From Fulvivirga aurantia (GTDB taxonomy: Bacteria; Bacteroidota; Bacteroidia; Cytophagales; Cyclobacteriaceae), in assembly GCF_009711475.1 (NCBI RefSeq), contig NZ_SMMD01000785.1, forward strand, positions 1-8,257: DNA of 8,257 nucleotides, read 5' to 3'. Of the stretch, positions 1 through 6,084 are shown one piece after another. The number at the start of each line of letters is the position of its first letter. Positions within the stretch are counted from its first letter, which is position 1. A program made the position numbers and the translations under genes. The notes under the pieces were generated by a model that made no database searches, was not told the origin of the DNA, and saw nothing but the letters and a program-made list of their open reading frames with translations.

Positions 1-2
1 CT

Positions 3-692
3 GTGGCTACAATGGAGATGAACTTCTCTAATTTTAAGGAAGACAACAGTGGTGGAAGGATTGAGGAAAGTAACAATTGGGCAGTAGCTGCTACCACTGT
101 GGGAGTTTGGAATACCATACTTGCTGTAAATTTAGCAATACCAGTAAGCGCCTTCAAAGCAGCCATTAGTCAAAAACCCTCTTATGACAGCGATCGGGCT
201 CTTTGGGTTTGGAGGTTTGACTATGATGTGGTAGGCAGAACCTACTCTTCTGAGCTTACTGCCGGCTTTGTAAATGATGGTGTTGAGTGGAATATGTATA
301 TATCACAGCAAAACGGTTTTCAAGACGTTCTTTGGTATTCCGGGGTGATGAACACAGGAGGAACTGAAGGTTATTGGATGCTAAATATCGATGGCGATAG
401 CCCAAGAGATTTCTTACGTATCGACTGGGAAAAAGAAAATGAAGAGATAGGTAAAATAAAATATACGAGTATAGATGCTACAGCTGATCTTAATGGCTCA
501 TATATCGAGTATTCGAAGTCAGCAGATGTGGAATTTAACCGATCTTATGATATATATATTGATAAGGACGACAACCTTGTTGAAATCGACTGGAACTCAA
601 ATGATGGGAATGGTAGAATAAAGAATAGCGATTTCTATGGAGATGATCTTTTTCACTGCTGGGACACAAACTTTGAAAATATAGACTGCTAA
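3..692 (+). CDS. Hypothetical, probably exported protein (5'-truncated)
   Basis: I do not recognise a characterised family. The frame is open to the window edge, so the GTG at 3 and the ATGs at 12 and 18 are probably internal and the real N-terminus is missing. The 229 visible residues are rich in Trp, Tyr, Asp, Asn and Gly and alternate short hydrophobic and polar stretches, as in beta-rich extracytoplasmic proteins. One apolar stretch (about residues 26-53, VWNTILAVNLAIPVSAF in its middle) is near the visible start. The C-terminus holds two cysteines, C219 (HCWD) and C229 (last residue), which could form a disulfide; this also suits a periplasmic or surface location. The mix resembles uncharacterised Bacteroidota lipoproteins, but the signal peptide or lipobox that would prove export lies outside the window. 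It ends in TAA, 18 bases before a strong terminator. That it is a real gene is fairly certain; its function is unknown. Confidence 0.7.
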   Translation: MATMEMNFSNFKEDNSGGRIEESNNWAVAATTVGVWNTILAVNLAIPVSAFKAAISQKPSYDSDRALWVWRFDYDVVGRTYSSELTAGFVNDGVEWNMYISQQNGFQDVLWYSGVMNTGGTEGYWMLNIDGDSPRDFLRIDWEKENEEIGKIKYTSIDATADLNGSYIEYSKSADVEFNRSYDIYIDKDDNLVEIDWNSNDGNGRIKNSDFYGDDLFHCWDTNFENIDC

Positions 693-709
693 ACTGAAAG
701 TTGCTTATC

Positions 710-747
710 AAAAAAGGCCACTGATTTTGTAATCAGTGGCCTTTTTT
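710..747. terminator. Bidirectional rho-independent terminator
   Basis: A perfect 11-bp GC-containing stem (GGCCACTGATT at 716-726 with AATCAGTGGCC at 731-741) encloses the 4-base loop TTGT. It is flanked by six A on the left and six T on the right, which extend the pairing to 17 bp and give a U-tract on either strand. It lies between two convergent genes and can serve both the gene ending at 692 and the ugd-uxs operon ending at 766. Confidence 0.93.
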
Positions 748-765
748 ATGAATATTAACTGAGCC

Positions 766-1761
766 TTATTTTCTTATAAATCCTTCGAAATCATAGTGCT
801 CCGAAGCATTCAACTCCTCTTCTGAGAGCCCTTTGAAATAATCGTAGGTTATTTTTAGCCCTTCTGCCCGGCTTACCTTCGGTTCCCAGCCCAATATTTC
901 TTTGGCCTTAGATATTTCAGGTTGCCTTTGCATAGGGTCATCTTTTGGCAAAGGTTTGTACACAACTTTCTGAGTAGTGCCTGTGAGTTTTATGATTTCA
1001 TCAGCAAACTCTTTTATGGTAATCTCATCAGGATTTCCAATGTTTACAGGGTGCACATAGTCGCTGTGTAGCAATCTATAAATACCATCTACCAAGTCAT
1101 CCACATAGCAAAAAGAACGTGTTTGAGACCCATCTCCAAAAACAGTAAGATCCTCACCTCTTAAAGCCTGCCCGATAAATGCCGGTAACACGCGGCCATC
1201 ATTGAGTCGCATACGAGGCCCATAGGTATTAAAAATTCTCACTATCCGGGTTTCTACACCATGGTAAGTGTGGTAAGCCATCGTCATAGCCTCCTGAAAA
1301 CGCTTGGCCTCATCATAAACGCCTCTAGGTCCTACAGGATTTACATTTCCATAGTATTCTTCCGTCTGTGGGTGTACCATCGGATCACCATATACTTCTG
1401 AAGTAGAAGCAATAAGCATTCTTGCTTTTTTGGCCTTTGCCAAACCCAACAGATTATGAGTACCTAAAGAACCAACCTTTAAGGTTTGTATAGGTATTTT
1501 AAGATAATCAATGGGGCTTGCCGGAGAGGCAAAATGCAAGATGTAGTCTAACTCACCAGGTACGTGTACAAATTTTGACACATCGTGGTTGTAAAACTCA
1601 AAATGCTCATTATGAAATAAGTGCTCCAGGTTTTTGATATTACCGGTAATGAGGTTGTCCATGCCAATGACATGATAACCTTCATCCATGAAACGATCAC
1701 ACAAGTGTGACCCTAAAAACCCGGCAGCACCGGTAATAAGTACTCTTTTTTTATTTGCCAT
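766..1761 (-). CDS. uxs: UDP-glucuronate decarboxylase (UDP-xylose synthase), SDR family
   Basis: This NAD-dependent extended short-chain dehydrogenase (331 aa) converts UDP-glucuronate to UDP-xylose through a 4-keto intermediate, in the cytosol. The Rossmann motif GAAGFLG is at residues 11-17, with acidic D35 placed to bind the NAD ribose. The catalytic set is T120-S121-E122 (STSEVYGDP) plus Y149-x3-K153 (YDEAK). R279, in [11 protein letters not shown], matches the arginine that UXS enzymes use at the substrate carboxylate. The [18 protein letters not shown] and [16 protein letters not shown] blocks are typical of UXS and argue against a plain UDP-glucose epimerase. Length is usual for bacterial UXS. 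Its ATG lies inside the end of ugd (11-base overlap), so it is probably translated by reinitiation after ugd. The upstream gene makes its substrate, which supports the assignment. The product would feed extracellular polysaccharide or glycan synthesis; no glycosyltransferase is visible here to say which. Confidence 0.92.
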   Translation of the reverse strand: MANKKRVLITGAAGFLGSHLCDRFMDEGYHVIGMDNLITGNIKNLEHLFHNEHFEFYNHDVSKFVHVPGELDYILHFASPASPIDYLKIPIQTLKVGSLGTHNLLGLAKAKKARMLIASTSEVYGDPMVHPQTEEYYGNVNPVGPRGVYDEAKRFQEAMTMAYHTYHGVETRIVRIFNTYGPRMRLNDGRVLPAFIGQALRGEDLTVFGDGSQTRSFCYVDDLVDGIYRLLHSDYVHPVNIGNPDEITIKEFADEIIKLTGTTQKVVYKPLPKDDPMQRQPEISKAKEILGWEPKVSRAEGLKITYDYFKGLSEEELNASEHYDFEGFIRK

Positions 1762-3067
1762 TTACAGTTTGTCTTCCAATGCTAAAGTAAGTATAACCAA
1801 GCTCTTTCATTTCGCTTAGATCATACAGGTTTCTTCCATCGAAAATAGTCTTATTTTTCAATAAAGATGAAACCTTGTCAAAGTCTGGAGTTCTAAATAC
1901 AGGCCATTCTGTTGCAATAAATAAAGCGTCAGCTCCTTCTAGTGCCTGGTAAGCATCATTGTAGTAAGATACTTTATCTCCAATTACACCTTTCACATTT
2001 TCCATAGCTTCAGGATCATAAGCTTGCACTTCTGCTCCGGCAGCTACTAATTGGTCTATGTTATAAAGAGAAGGTGCCTCTCTAATATCATCAGTATAAG
2101 GTTTGAAAGACAGCCCCCAAAGTGCAATTTTCTTTCCTTTAAGATCTCCGCCAAAATACTCCTTTATACGAGGTATTAATTTAGTCTTCTGACCTTCGTT
2201 TACACTCATTACTGAGTTTAATATACTAAAGTCATAATTTACTTCCTGAGCAGATTTAGCTAATGCCTGAACATCTTTAGGGAAACAGCTACCACCGTAG
2301 CCAATACCAGCAAATAAGAATCTCTTACCTATACGTGAGTCAGTACCCATGCCTTTTCTTACAGCATCTACATCAGCTCCTAAGAGCTCACACATATTAG
2401 CAATCTCGTTCATAAAAGTGATTTTAGTCGCCAGGAATGAGTTTGCCGCATATTTTGTGAGCTCGGCAGATTTCTCATCCATAAAAATCACTGGGTTACC
2501 CTGTCTCACCAATGGTGCATAAAGCGTTTCCATAAGTTTCTTTGCCTTTTCAGACTCAGTACCTACTACCACACGGTCAGGCTTCATGAAGTCTTCTACA
2601 GCAACTCCTTCTCTCAAAAACTCTGGGTTAGAAACTACATCAAAATCTACTTTTGCATTAGCCGCAATTTTGGCATGTACTTTTTCTGCAGTTCCTACAG
2701 GCACTGTGCTCTTATCTACTATTACGGTATAGTCTTCTAAAATTGGCCCTAAGTCTTCAGCAACTTTTAATACGTATTGCAAGTCAGCTGAGCCATCCTC
2801 ACCAGGAGGTGTTGGCAAGGCAAGGAATATGATTTTTGCATCTTTTATTCCTTCTTTTAAGTCGGTGGTAAAGTGAAGTCGCTCTTGTTGTATATTTCTT
2901 TCGAACAAGGCCTCTAACCCTGGTTCATATATCGTAATCTTTCCATTATTAAGGCTTTCAACCTTTTTCTCATCAATATCAACACAAGTAACAGTATTAC
3001 CTGTTTCGGCAAAACATGTACCGGTTACCAAGCCTACGTAACCAGTTCCTACAACAGCTATTTTCAT
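1751..3067 (-). CDS. ugd: UDP-glucose 6-dehydrogenase
   Basis: Oxidises UDP-glucose to UDP-glucuronate with two NAD+, in the cytosol. The 438-aa protein has the usual bacterial three-part layout. The N-terminal Rossmann domain has GTGYVG at residues 7-12 and acidic D30 after the second strand. The central domain carries NPEFLREG (147-154) and K205 in ELTKYAANS. The catalytic cysteine is C261 in [10 protein letters not shown], with D265. The C-terminal UDP-binding domain has [18 protein letters not shown] from about residue 316 and a closing FDGRNLYD. No key residue is missing. It is first in a two-gene operon; its TAA overlaps the start of the UDP-glucuronate decarboxylase gene, so the pair takes UDP-glucose to UDP-xylose. 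The ATG at 3067 is followed at once by the Rossmann strand, so the start is secure. No Shine-Dalgarno sequence is present; a TAnnTTTG element lies 34-41 bases upstream. Confidence 0.96.
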   Translation of the reverse strand: MKIAVVGTGYVGLVTGTCFAETGNTVTCVDIDEKKVESLNNGKITIYEPGLEALFERNIQQERLHFTTDLKEGIKDAKIIFLALPTPPGEDGSADLQYVLKVAEDLGPILEDYTVIVDKSTVPVGTAEKVHAKIAANAKVDFDVVSNPEFLREGVAVEDFMKPDRVVVGTESEKAKKLMETLYAPLVRQGNPVIFMDEKSAELTKYAANSFLATKITFMNEIANMCELLGADVDAVRKGMGTDSRIGKRFLFAGIGYGGSCFPKDVQALAKSAQEVNYDFSILNSVMSVNEGQKTKLIPRIKEYFGGDLKGKKIALWGLSFKPYTDDIREAPSLYNIDQLVAAGAEVQAYDPEAMENVKGVIGDKVSYYNDAYQALEGADALFIATEWPVFRTPDFDKVSSLLKNKTIFDGRNLYDLSEMKELGYTYFSIGRQTVNGK

Positions 3068-3100
3068 ATTTTATAGTTTTCGATTTTCAATTAAAGGGTT

Positions 3101-3108
3101 CAAAAATA
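3101..3108 (-). promoter_or_regulatory. Candidate ugd-uxs promoter (-7 element)
   Basis: Read on the minus strand this is TATTTTTG, a match to the Bacteroidota -7 consensus TAnnTTTG. It would start transcription near 3097 and give a leader of about 30 bases before ugd. I see no good TTTG -33 element at the expected 19-22 base spacing, so the call rests on the -7 box and its position. Confidence 0.5.
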
Positions 3109-3130
3109 ATGATTTATAATACATTCGGAA

Positions 3131-3148
3131 CATAAATATTGTTTTATG
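3131..3148. promoter_or_regulatory. AT-rich inverted repeat in divergent promoter region
   Basis: CATAAA at 3131-3136 is mirrored exactly by TTTATG at 3143-3148 across a 6-base spacer. It sits where the -33 region of the ugd promoter would be, so it could be a regulator site. The arms are short and AT-rich, and chance is a fair alternative. Confidence 0.25.
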
Positions 3149-3166
3149 AAACTGTTAAAAAATTTA

Positions 3167-3186
3167 CCAAACTAACATTCGTTTGG
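3167..3186. promoter_or_regulatory. Candidate operator: 20-bp dyad at acyl-CoA dehydrogenase promoter
   Basis: CCAAAC at 3167-3172 is mirrored by GTTTGG at 3181-3186 with an 8-base spacer. Eight of the ten mirrored base pairs in the 20-bp block match, and a further TTA/TAA outside is offset by one extra G. The right arm contains the TTTG (3182-3185) that fits the -33 element of the downstream promoter, so a bound protein could block RNA polymerase. The size and symmetry suit a dimeric repressor such as a TetR-type regulator, but no regulator gene is in the window and the assignment is inferred from position. Confidence 0.4.
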
Positions 3187-3213
3187 GTAATCAACTTTAT
3201 TGCGGTAATTTTG
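3182..3213 (+). promoter_or_regulatory. Acyl-CoA dehydrogenase promoter (-33/-7)
   Basis: TTTG at 3182-3185 and TAATTTTG at 3206-3213 match the Bacteroidota sigma-70-type consensus TTTG / TAnnTTTG with a 20-base gap. Transcription would start near 3217, leaving about 18 bases before the ATG at 3235. This is the most complete promoter in the window. Confidence 0.7.
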
Positions 3214-3234
3214 AACTAAAACAATATCATAAAA

Positions 3235-4407
3235 ATGCAAGCAGTAGCAGAACAAACAAACACAGGCATCTCTTTTGAGGAAACAGAAAACCAGAAGATG
3301 ATTGCTCAGATGGTGAGAGATTTTGGAGAGAAGGAAATAAAACCACACATGATGGAATGGGATGAGTCACAGGAGTTTCCTATTCCTTTATTCAAAAAAT
3401 TAGGTGACTTAGGTCTAATGGGTGTTTTAGTACCACAAGAGTACGGTGGGTCTGGGTTTGGCTATCATGAATATGTAACAGCTATTGCAGAGCTCTCAAA
3501 AATTGATGGTTCTATCGGCTTATCAATGGCAGCTCACAACTCCTTGTGTACTGGTCACATCTTACAATTCGGAAACGAAGAGCAAAAGAAAAAATACTTA
3601 CCAAAACTTGCTACCGCTGAGCACATCGGTGCCTGGGGTCTTACGGAACCTAATACAGGTTCAGATGCAGGAAACATGCGTACCGTAGCTGAGAAGGACG
3701 GAGATTATTATGTGATTAATGGCGCTAAAAACTGGATCACTCACGGTAAATCTGGAGATGTAGCGGTTGTGATCGTTCGTACGGGCGAAACAGGCGACTC
3801 TCACGGCATGACGGCCTTTGTTATAGAAAGAGGAACACCGGGTTTTTCTGCAGGTAGAAAAGAAAATAAGCTAGGTATGAGAGCTTCAGAAACTGCAGAA
3901 ATGATTTTTGAGAATTGCAGAATTCATAAGGACCAAATGTTAGGTGGCGAAGGTGAAGGTTTTATCCAGGCTATGAAAGTGCTAGATGGTGGGAGAATCT
4001 CAATAGCAGCGCTTAGTTTAGGTATAGCACAGGGTGCATATGAGGCAGCTTTGCAGTACTCTCAGGAGAGACACCAGTTTAACCAACCAATAGCGAAGTT
4101 TCAGGGTATATCTTTTAAGCTGGCTGATATGGCTACAGAAATTGAAGCTGCGAAGCTTTTAACACACCAAGCCGCTGATTTGAAGAACAAAGGCAAGTCG
4201 GTGAATAAGCAGTCTGCTATGGCTAAGTTATATGCTTCTGAAATTGCGGTAAAAGCTGCTAATGAAGCTGTACAAATATTTGGAGGATATGGATTTACTA
4301 AAGACTATCCTGTAGAGAAATTTTACAGAGACGTAAAGCTTTGTACTATCGGAGAAGGAACATCAGAAATTCAGAAACTGGTAATTGCACGCGCTATATT
4401 GAAATAA
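3235..4407 (+). CDS. Acyl-CoA dehydrogenase
   Basis: FAD-dependent enzyme (390 aa) that introduces the alpha-beta double bond into acyl-CoA, in beta-oxidation or branched-chain amino acid breakdown, passing electrons to electron-transfer flavoprotein. The order is classic: an N-terminal helical domain with a loop [14 protein letters not shown] (61-74); a middle beta domain with [14 protein letters not shown] (133-146), [11 protein letters not shown] (161-171) and [17 protein letters not shown]; and a C-terminal helical domain with QEREQF-like [10 protein letters not shown] (277-286), [20 protein letters not shown] (347-366) and the catalytic glutamate E374 in GEGTSEIQ. The glutamate is at the position used by short/medium-chain and butyryl-CoA dehydrogenases, not the isovaleryl/long-chain position. 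Chain-length preference cannot be read from sequence. It stands alone, with its own promoter and terminator, divergent from ugd. Start codon: ATG with no Shine-Dalgarno; length matches the family. Confidence 0.95.
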   Translation: MQAVAEQTNTGISFEETENQKMIAQMVRDFGEKEIKPHMMEWDESQEFPIPLFKKLGDLGLMGVLVPQEYGGSGFGYHEYVTAIAELSKIDGSIGLSMAAHNSLCTGHILQFGNEEQKKKYLPKLATAEHIGAWGLTEPNTGSDAGNMRTVAEKDGDYYVINGAKNWITHGKSGDVAVVIVRTGETGDSHGMTAFVIERGTPGFSAGRKENKLGMRASETAEMIFENCRIHKDQMLGGEGEGFIQAMKVLDGGRISIAALSLGIAQGAYEAALQYSQERHQFNQPIAKFQGISFKLADMATEIEAAKLLTHQAADLKNKGKSVNKQSAMAKLYASEIAVKAANEAVQIFGGYGFTKDYPVEKFYRDVKLCTIGEGTSEIQKLVIARAILK

Positions 4408-4431
4408 TTAAAAGCCTATATAACAATTACA

Positions 4432-4456
4432 GGGTGGTTAATAGCCACCCTTTTTT
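4432..4456 (+). terminator. Rho-independent terminator after acyl-CoA dehydrogenase
   Basis: GGGTGG at 4432-4437 pairs with CCACCC at 4445-4450 (6 GC-rich base pairs plus one possible T-G pair), loop of 5-7 bases, followed by six T (4451-4456). It lies 24 bases after the stop codon and ends transcription before the rpsU promoter. Confidence 0.87.
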
Positions 4457-4507
4457 ATTGGTAATCGGTAATTTTAATTATATCGTGGTATTTCCAATAA
4501 TTATCTC

Positions 4508-4515
4508 TAAATTTG
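4508..4515 (+). promoter_or_regulatory. rpsU promoter (-7 element)
   Basis: TAAATTTG matches the Bacteroidota -7 consensus TAnnTTTG. Transcription would begin near 4519, giving a leader of about 26 bases that includes the whole Shine-Dalgarno sequence. The -33 region (around 4484-4488, CGTGG) is a poor match to TTTG. Confidence 0.55.
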
Positions 4516-4526
4516 CAGTCCATTTG

Positions 4527-4536
4527 AAAGGAGGTG
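4527..4536 (+). promoter_or_regulatory. Strong Shine-Dalgarno sequence of rpsU
   Basis: AAAGGAGGTG is complementary over all ten bases to the CACCUCCUUU found near the 16S rRNA 3' end in bacteria. The GGAGG core ends 10 bases before the ATG. No other start in the window has anything similar, in keeping with the general lack of Shine-Dalgarno use in Bacteroidota, so this site is probably regulatory as well as a translation signal. Confidence 0.85.
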
Positions 4537-4544
4537 TATAAAAA

Positions 4545-4739
4545 ATGATCGTAGTAAACGTAAAAGAAAACGAATCTATAGAGAAGGCTCTAAAAAGATT
4601 TAAGAAGAAGTTTGAGAAAACTGGTGTTTTGAAAGAATTAAGAGCCAGAAATTTCTACGAGAAACCTTCTGTTCAGAGAAGAACTGAAATCATAAAAGCA
4701 AAATACAGACAGAAAAAGTACGCAGAAGAAAACTACTAA
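4545..4739 (+). CDS. rpsU: Small ribosomal subunit protein bS21
   Basis: Basic 64-residue protein of the 30S platform, next to the 16S rRNA 3' end. It begins [20 protein letters not shown] and carries the family core [27 protein letters not shown], followed by a Lys/Arg-rich helix. Length is the usual Bacteroidota form, slightly shorter than the 71-residue E. coli protein. In Bacteroidota ribosomes bS21, with bS18 and bS6, holds the anti-Shine-Dalgarno tail and keeps it from pairing with mRNA. Y54 (KAKY) is at the position I recall as contacting the tail in the Flavobacterium johnsoniae ribosome structure; the residue is seen, its role is from memory. The gene has its own promoter, an exceptional Shine-Dalgarno sequence and a terminator after it. 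This suggests that ribosomes lacking bS21 preferentially translate rpsU. It is followed by the recombinase and raiA/hpf genes. Confidence 0.96.
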   Translation: MIVVNVKENESIEKALKRFKKKFEKTGVLKELRARNFYEKPSVQRRTEIIKAKYRQKKYAEENY

Positions 4740-4773
4740 TTGACTGTAATTTCCCGCTAATATTTATTAGATT

Positions 4774-4811
4774 TAGTACTACAGAGCTACGGCTTGTAGT
4801 ACTATTTTTTT
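4774..4811 (+). terminator. Rho-independent terminator after rpsU, abutting recombinase start
   Basis: TAGTACTACA at 4774-4783 pairs perfectly with TGTAGTACTA at 4795-4804. Inside, after a one-base bulge (G4784), AGC/GCT close a C(TACG)G loop, a member of the very stable UNCG tetraloop class. Seven T follow (4805-4811). It is 34 bases after the rpsU stop codon. The last T is directly followed by the ATG of the recombinase, so transcripts reaching that gene must read through it or start inside it. Confidence 0.85.
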
Positions 4812-5690
4812 ATGCGGGAGTCCTTCCTTAAATACATACAATACGAAAAGCGTTTTAGCGCTCATACGATCACCTCGTATGAAAATGACATCAATCAATT
4901 TGAGCAATTTCTTACTGATAACTATGGCGAGAAGCTAGAAGAAGCCAGCCATAATTCTATCCGGCATTGGGTAGTGTCTTTGGTAGAAAAAGGAACATCG
5001 CCTCGGTCTGTAAATCGGAAGATGGCATCCTTAAGGGCGCTGTACAAATTTCTCCTCAAGAGAGAAATTATTACCAAGGATCCTACCTGGAAAATTCAAG
5101 CTTTGAAAACCAACAAAGCTCTCCCACAATTTGTAAACGAGCCGGACATCACCCGCCTGCTGGACCAGTGTGAGTTTAGCAGAGATTTTGAAGGAAAGCG
5201 TGATCAATTGATCCTGGAATTACTCTACGGTACTGGTATACGTCTTTCTGAGCTGATTAATCTCAAGACGGATGATATCGATATATATTCAAACACAATT
5301 AAAGTACTGGGAAAAAGAAACAAGGAAAGAATAATTCCGTTTTCTAATAATCTTAAGCATGTAATAGAAGATTATAAGCAATTAAAAAAAATGTCTGTTT
5401 CGGCAAAAGAAGATGAGTACTTACTCGTTACTGAAACCGGAGACCGATGTTACCCAATGCTTATATACAGAACAGTAAAAAAGTATCTTAATTTATTTAC
5501 CACAATAGAGAAGCGTAGTCCCCATGTATTGCGTCATACATTTGCTACACACCTTCTCAATAAAGGAGCGGAGCTAAACGCTGTAAAAGACCTGCTAGGG
5601 CATTCAAGCTTGGCCGCGACACAGGTTTACACGCATAATTCGCTCGATAAACTAAAATCGGTCTTTGACCAGGCGCACCCTAAAGCTTAA
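4812..5690 (+). CDS. xerC: Tyrosine recombinase, XerC/XerD type
   Basis: Site-specific tyrosine recombinase (292 aa); XerC/XerD-type enzymes resolve chromosome dimers at dif during division. The N-terminal SAM-like DNA-binding domain (about 1-90) opens with FLKYIQYEKRFSAHTITSY and contains the SPRSVNRKMASLRALYKFL helices. The catalytic domain (about 108-285) has the complete active site: R144 (GTGIRLSEL), K168 (LGKRN), H238 and R241 (PHVLRHTFATHLL), H264 (LLGHSS) and nucleophile Y273 (QVYTHNS). The length is typical, and no extra arm-binding domain as in phage integrases is present. Its place between rpsU and raiA/hpf is a conserved Bacteroidota arrangement, so it is a chromosomal gene rather than a mobile one; whether it is the functional XerC or XerD cannot be told here. 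The ATG has no Shine-Dalgarno and directly follows the terminator T-tract; the family N-terminus fits this start. Confidence 0.88.
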   Translation: MRESFLKYIQYEKRFSAHTITSYENDINQFEQFLTDNYGEKLEEASHNSIRHWVVSLVEKGTSPRSVNRKMASLRALYKFLLKREIITKDPTWKIQALKTNKALPQFVNEPDITRLLDQCEFSRDFEGKRDQLILELLYGTGIRLSELINLKTDDIDIYSNTIKVLGKRNKERIIPFSNNLKHVIEDYKQLKKMSVSAKEDEYLLVTETGDRCYPMLIYRTVKKYLNLFTTIEKRSPHVLRHTFATHLLNKGAELNAVKDLLGHSSLAATQVYTHNSLDKLKSVFDQAHPKA

Positions 5691-5724
5691 ATAAAATTTT
5701 CTAACCTTTTAAAATTGTAAGATT

Positions 5725-6021
5725 ATGAAATTACAAATGCACTCAATCCACTTCGATGCCGACCAAAAGTTGCTAGATTTCATCCAGAAAAAAGTAGACA
5801 AGCTTGAAACCTTTTACGACCGAATGGTTGATGGTGAAGTGTTTTTAAGACTAAATAATTCAGGGGTAGAAAACAAAACCGTAGAAATTAAACTCAATAT
5901 TCCCGGCCAGCAGTTGTTTGCCAAGGAAGAAGCTAAATCATTTGAAGAAGCTACCGACCTCGCTACTGAGGCTTTAAGAAGACAATTGAAAAAATTTAAA
6001 CTAAAGCAAATGGCTCATTAA
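5725..6021 (+). CDS. hpf: Ribosome hibernation-promoting factor, short form (HPF/RaiA)
   Basis: Binds the decoding channel of the 30S subunit and inactivates ribosomes in slow-growing or stressed cells. The 98 residues correspond to the N-terminal HPF/S30AE domain only (beta-alpha-beta-beta-beta-alpha), similar to the roughly 95-residue E. coli HPF. The C-terminal dimerisation domain of long HPF (about 180-200 aa) is absent. Visible features are the first strand MKLQMHSIHFDAD, helix LLDFIQKKVDKLETFYDR, strands GEVFLRLNN and KTVEIKLNIPGQQLFAKEEAKSFEEA, and a basic last helix ATEALRRQLKKFKLKQ. It starts 34 bases after the recombinase stop, on the same strand, and is probably cotranscribed. I found no convincing promoter in the gap. 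It ends before a strong terminator. bS21 and HPF both act on the 30S subunit, which gives the group a translation theme with the recombinase between. The alternative symbol raiA is often used. Confidence 0.9.
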   Translation: MKLQMHSIHFDADQKLLDFIQKKVDKLETFYDRMVDGEVFLRLNNSGVENKTVEIKLNIPGQQLFAKEEAKSFEEATDLATEALRRQLKKFKLKQMAH

Positions 6022-6040
6022 GACGAGACATTAATGAATA

Positions 6041-6066
6041 AAAAAAGGGGCTTACGCCCCTTTTTT
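6041..6066. terminator. Bidirectional rho-independent terminator
   Basis: GGGGC (6047-6051) pairs with GCCCC (6056-6060) around the loop TTAC. Six A on the left pair with six T on the right, giving a U-tract whichever strand is transcribed. It lies between the convergent hpf (stop at 6021) and metK (stop at 6085) and can serve both. Confidence 0.93.
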
Positions 6067-6084
6067 ATTTCCCTTATCTTAAAA

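Noticed and set aside
3485..3688. Open frame of 67 codons inside the acyl-CoA dehydrogenase gene
   Set aside because: It lies entirely within a strongly conserved coding region in another phase, with no start signals of its own.
4460..4475. Tandem GGTAATC/GGTAATT before rpsU as a repeat or regulator site
   Set aside because: Only two imperfect 7-base copies in AT-rich DNA; chance is a sufficient explanation.
4341..4541. Open frame of 66 codons overlapping the end of the acyl-CoA dehydrogenase and the following gap
   Set aside because: It runs out of phase through the conserved dehydrogenase C-terminus, then through the terminator and the rpsU promoter, and its translation has no recognisable protein character.
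4967..5173. Open frame of 68 codons inside the recombinase gene
   Set aside because: It is wholly contained in the recombinase reading frame region, whose motifs are clear; this is a shadow in another phase.
4812..5690. Recombinase as a phage or integrative-element integrase
   Set aside because: The length, lack of an arm-binding domain, conserved place between rpsU and hpf, absence of a tRNA attachment site or repeats, and ordinary flanks all point to a chromosomal Xer-type enzyme.
5710..5717. TAAAATTG just before hpf as a promoter
   Set aside because: It mismatches TAnnTTTG at a fixed position and no -33 element accompanies it; cotranscription with the recombinase is simpler.
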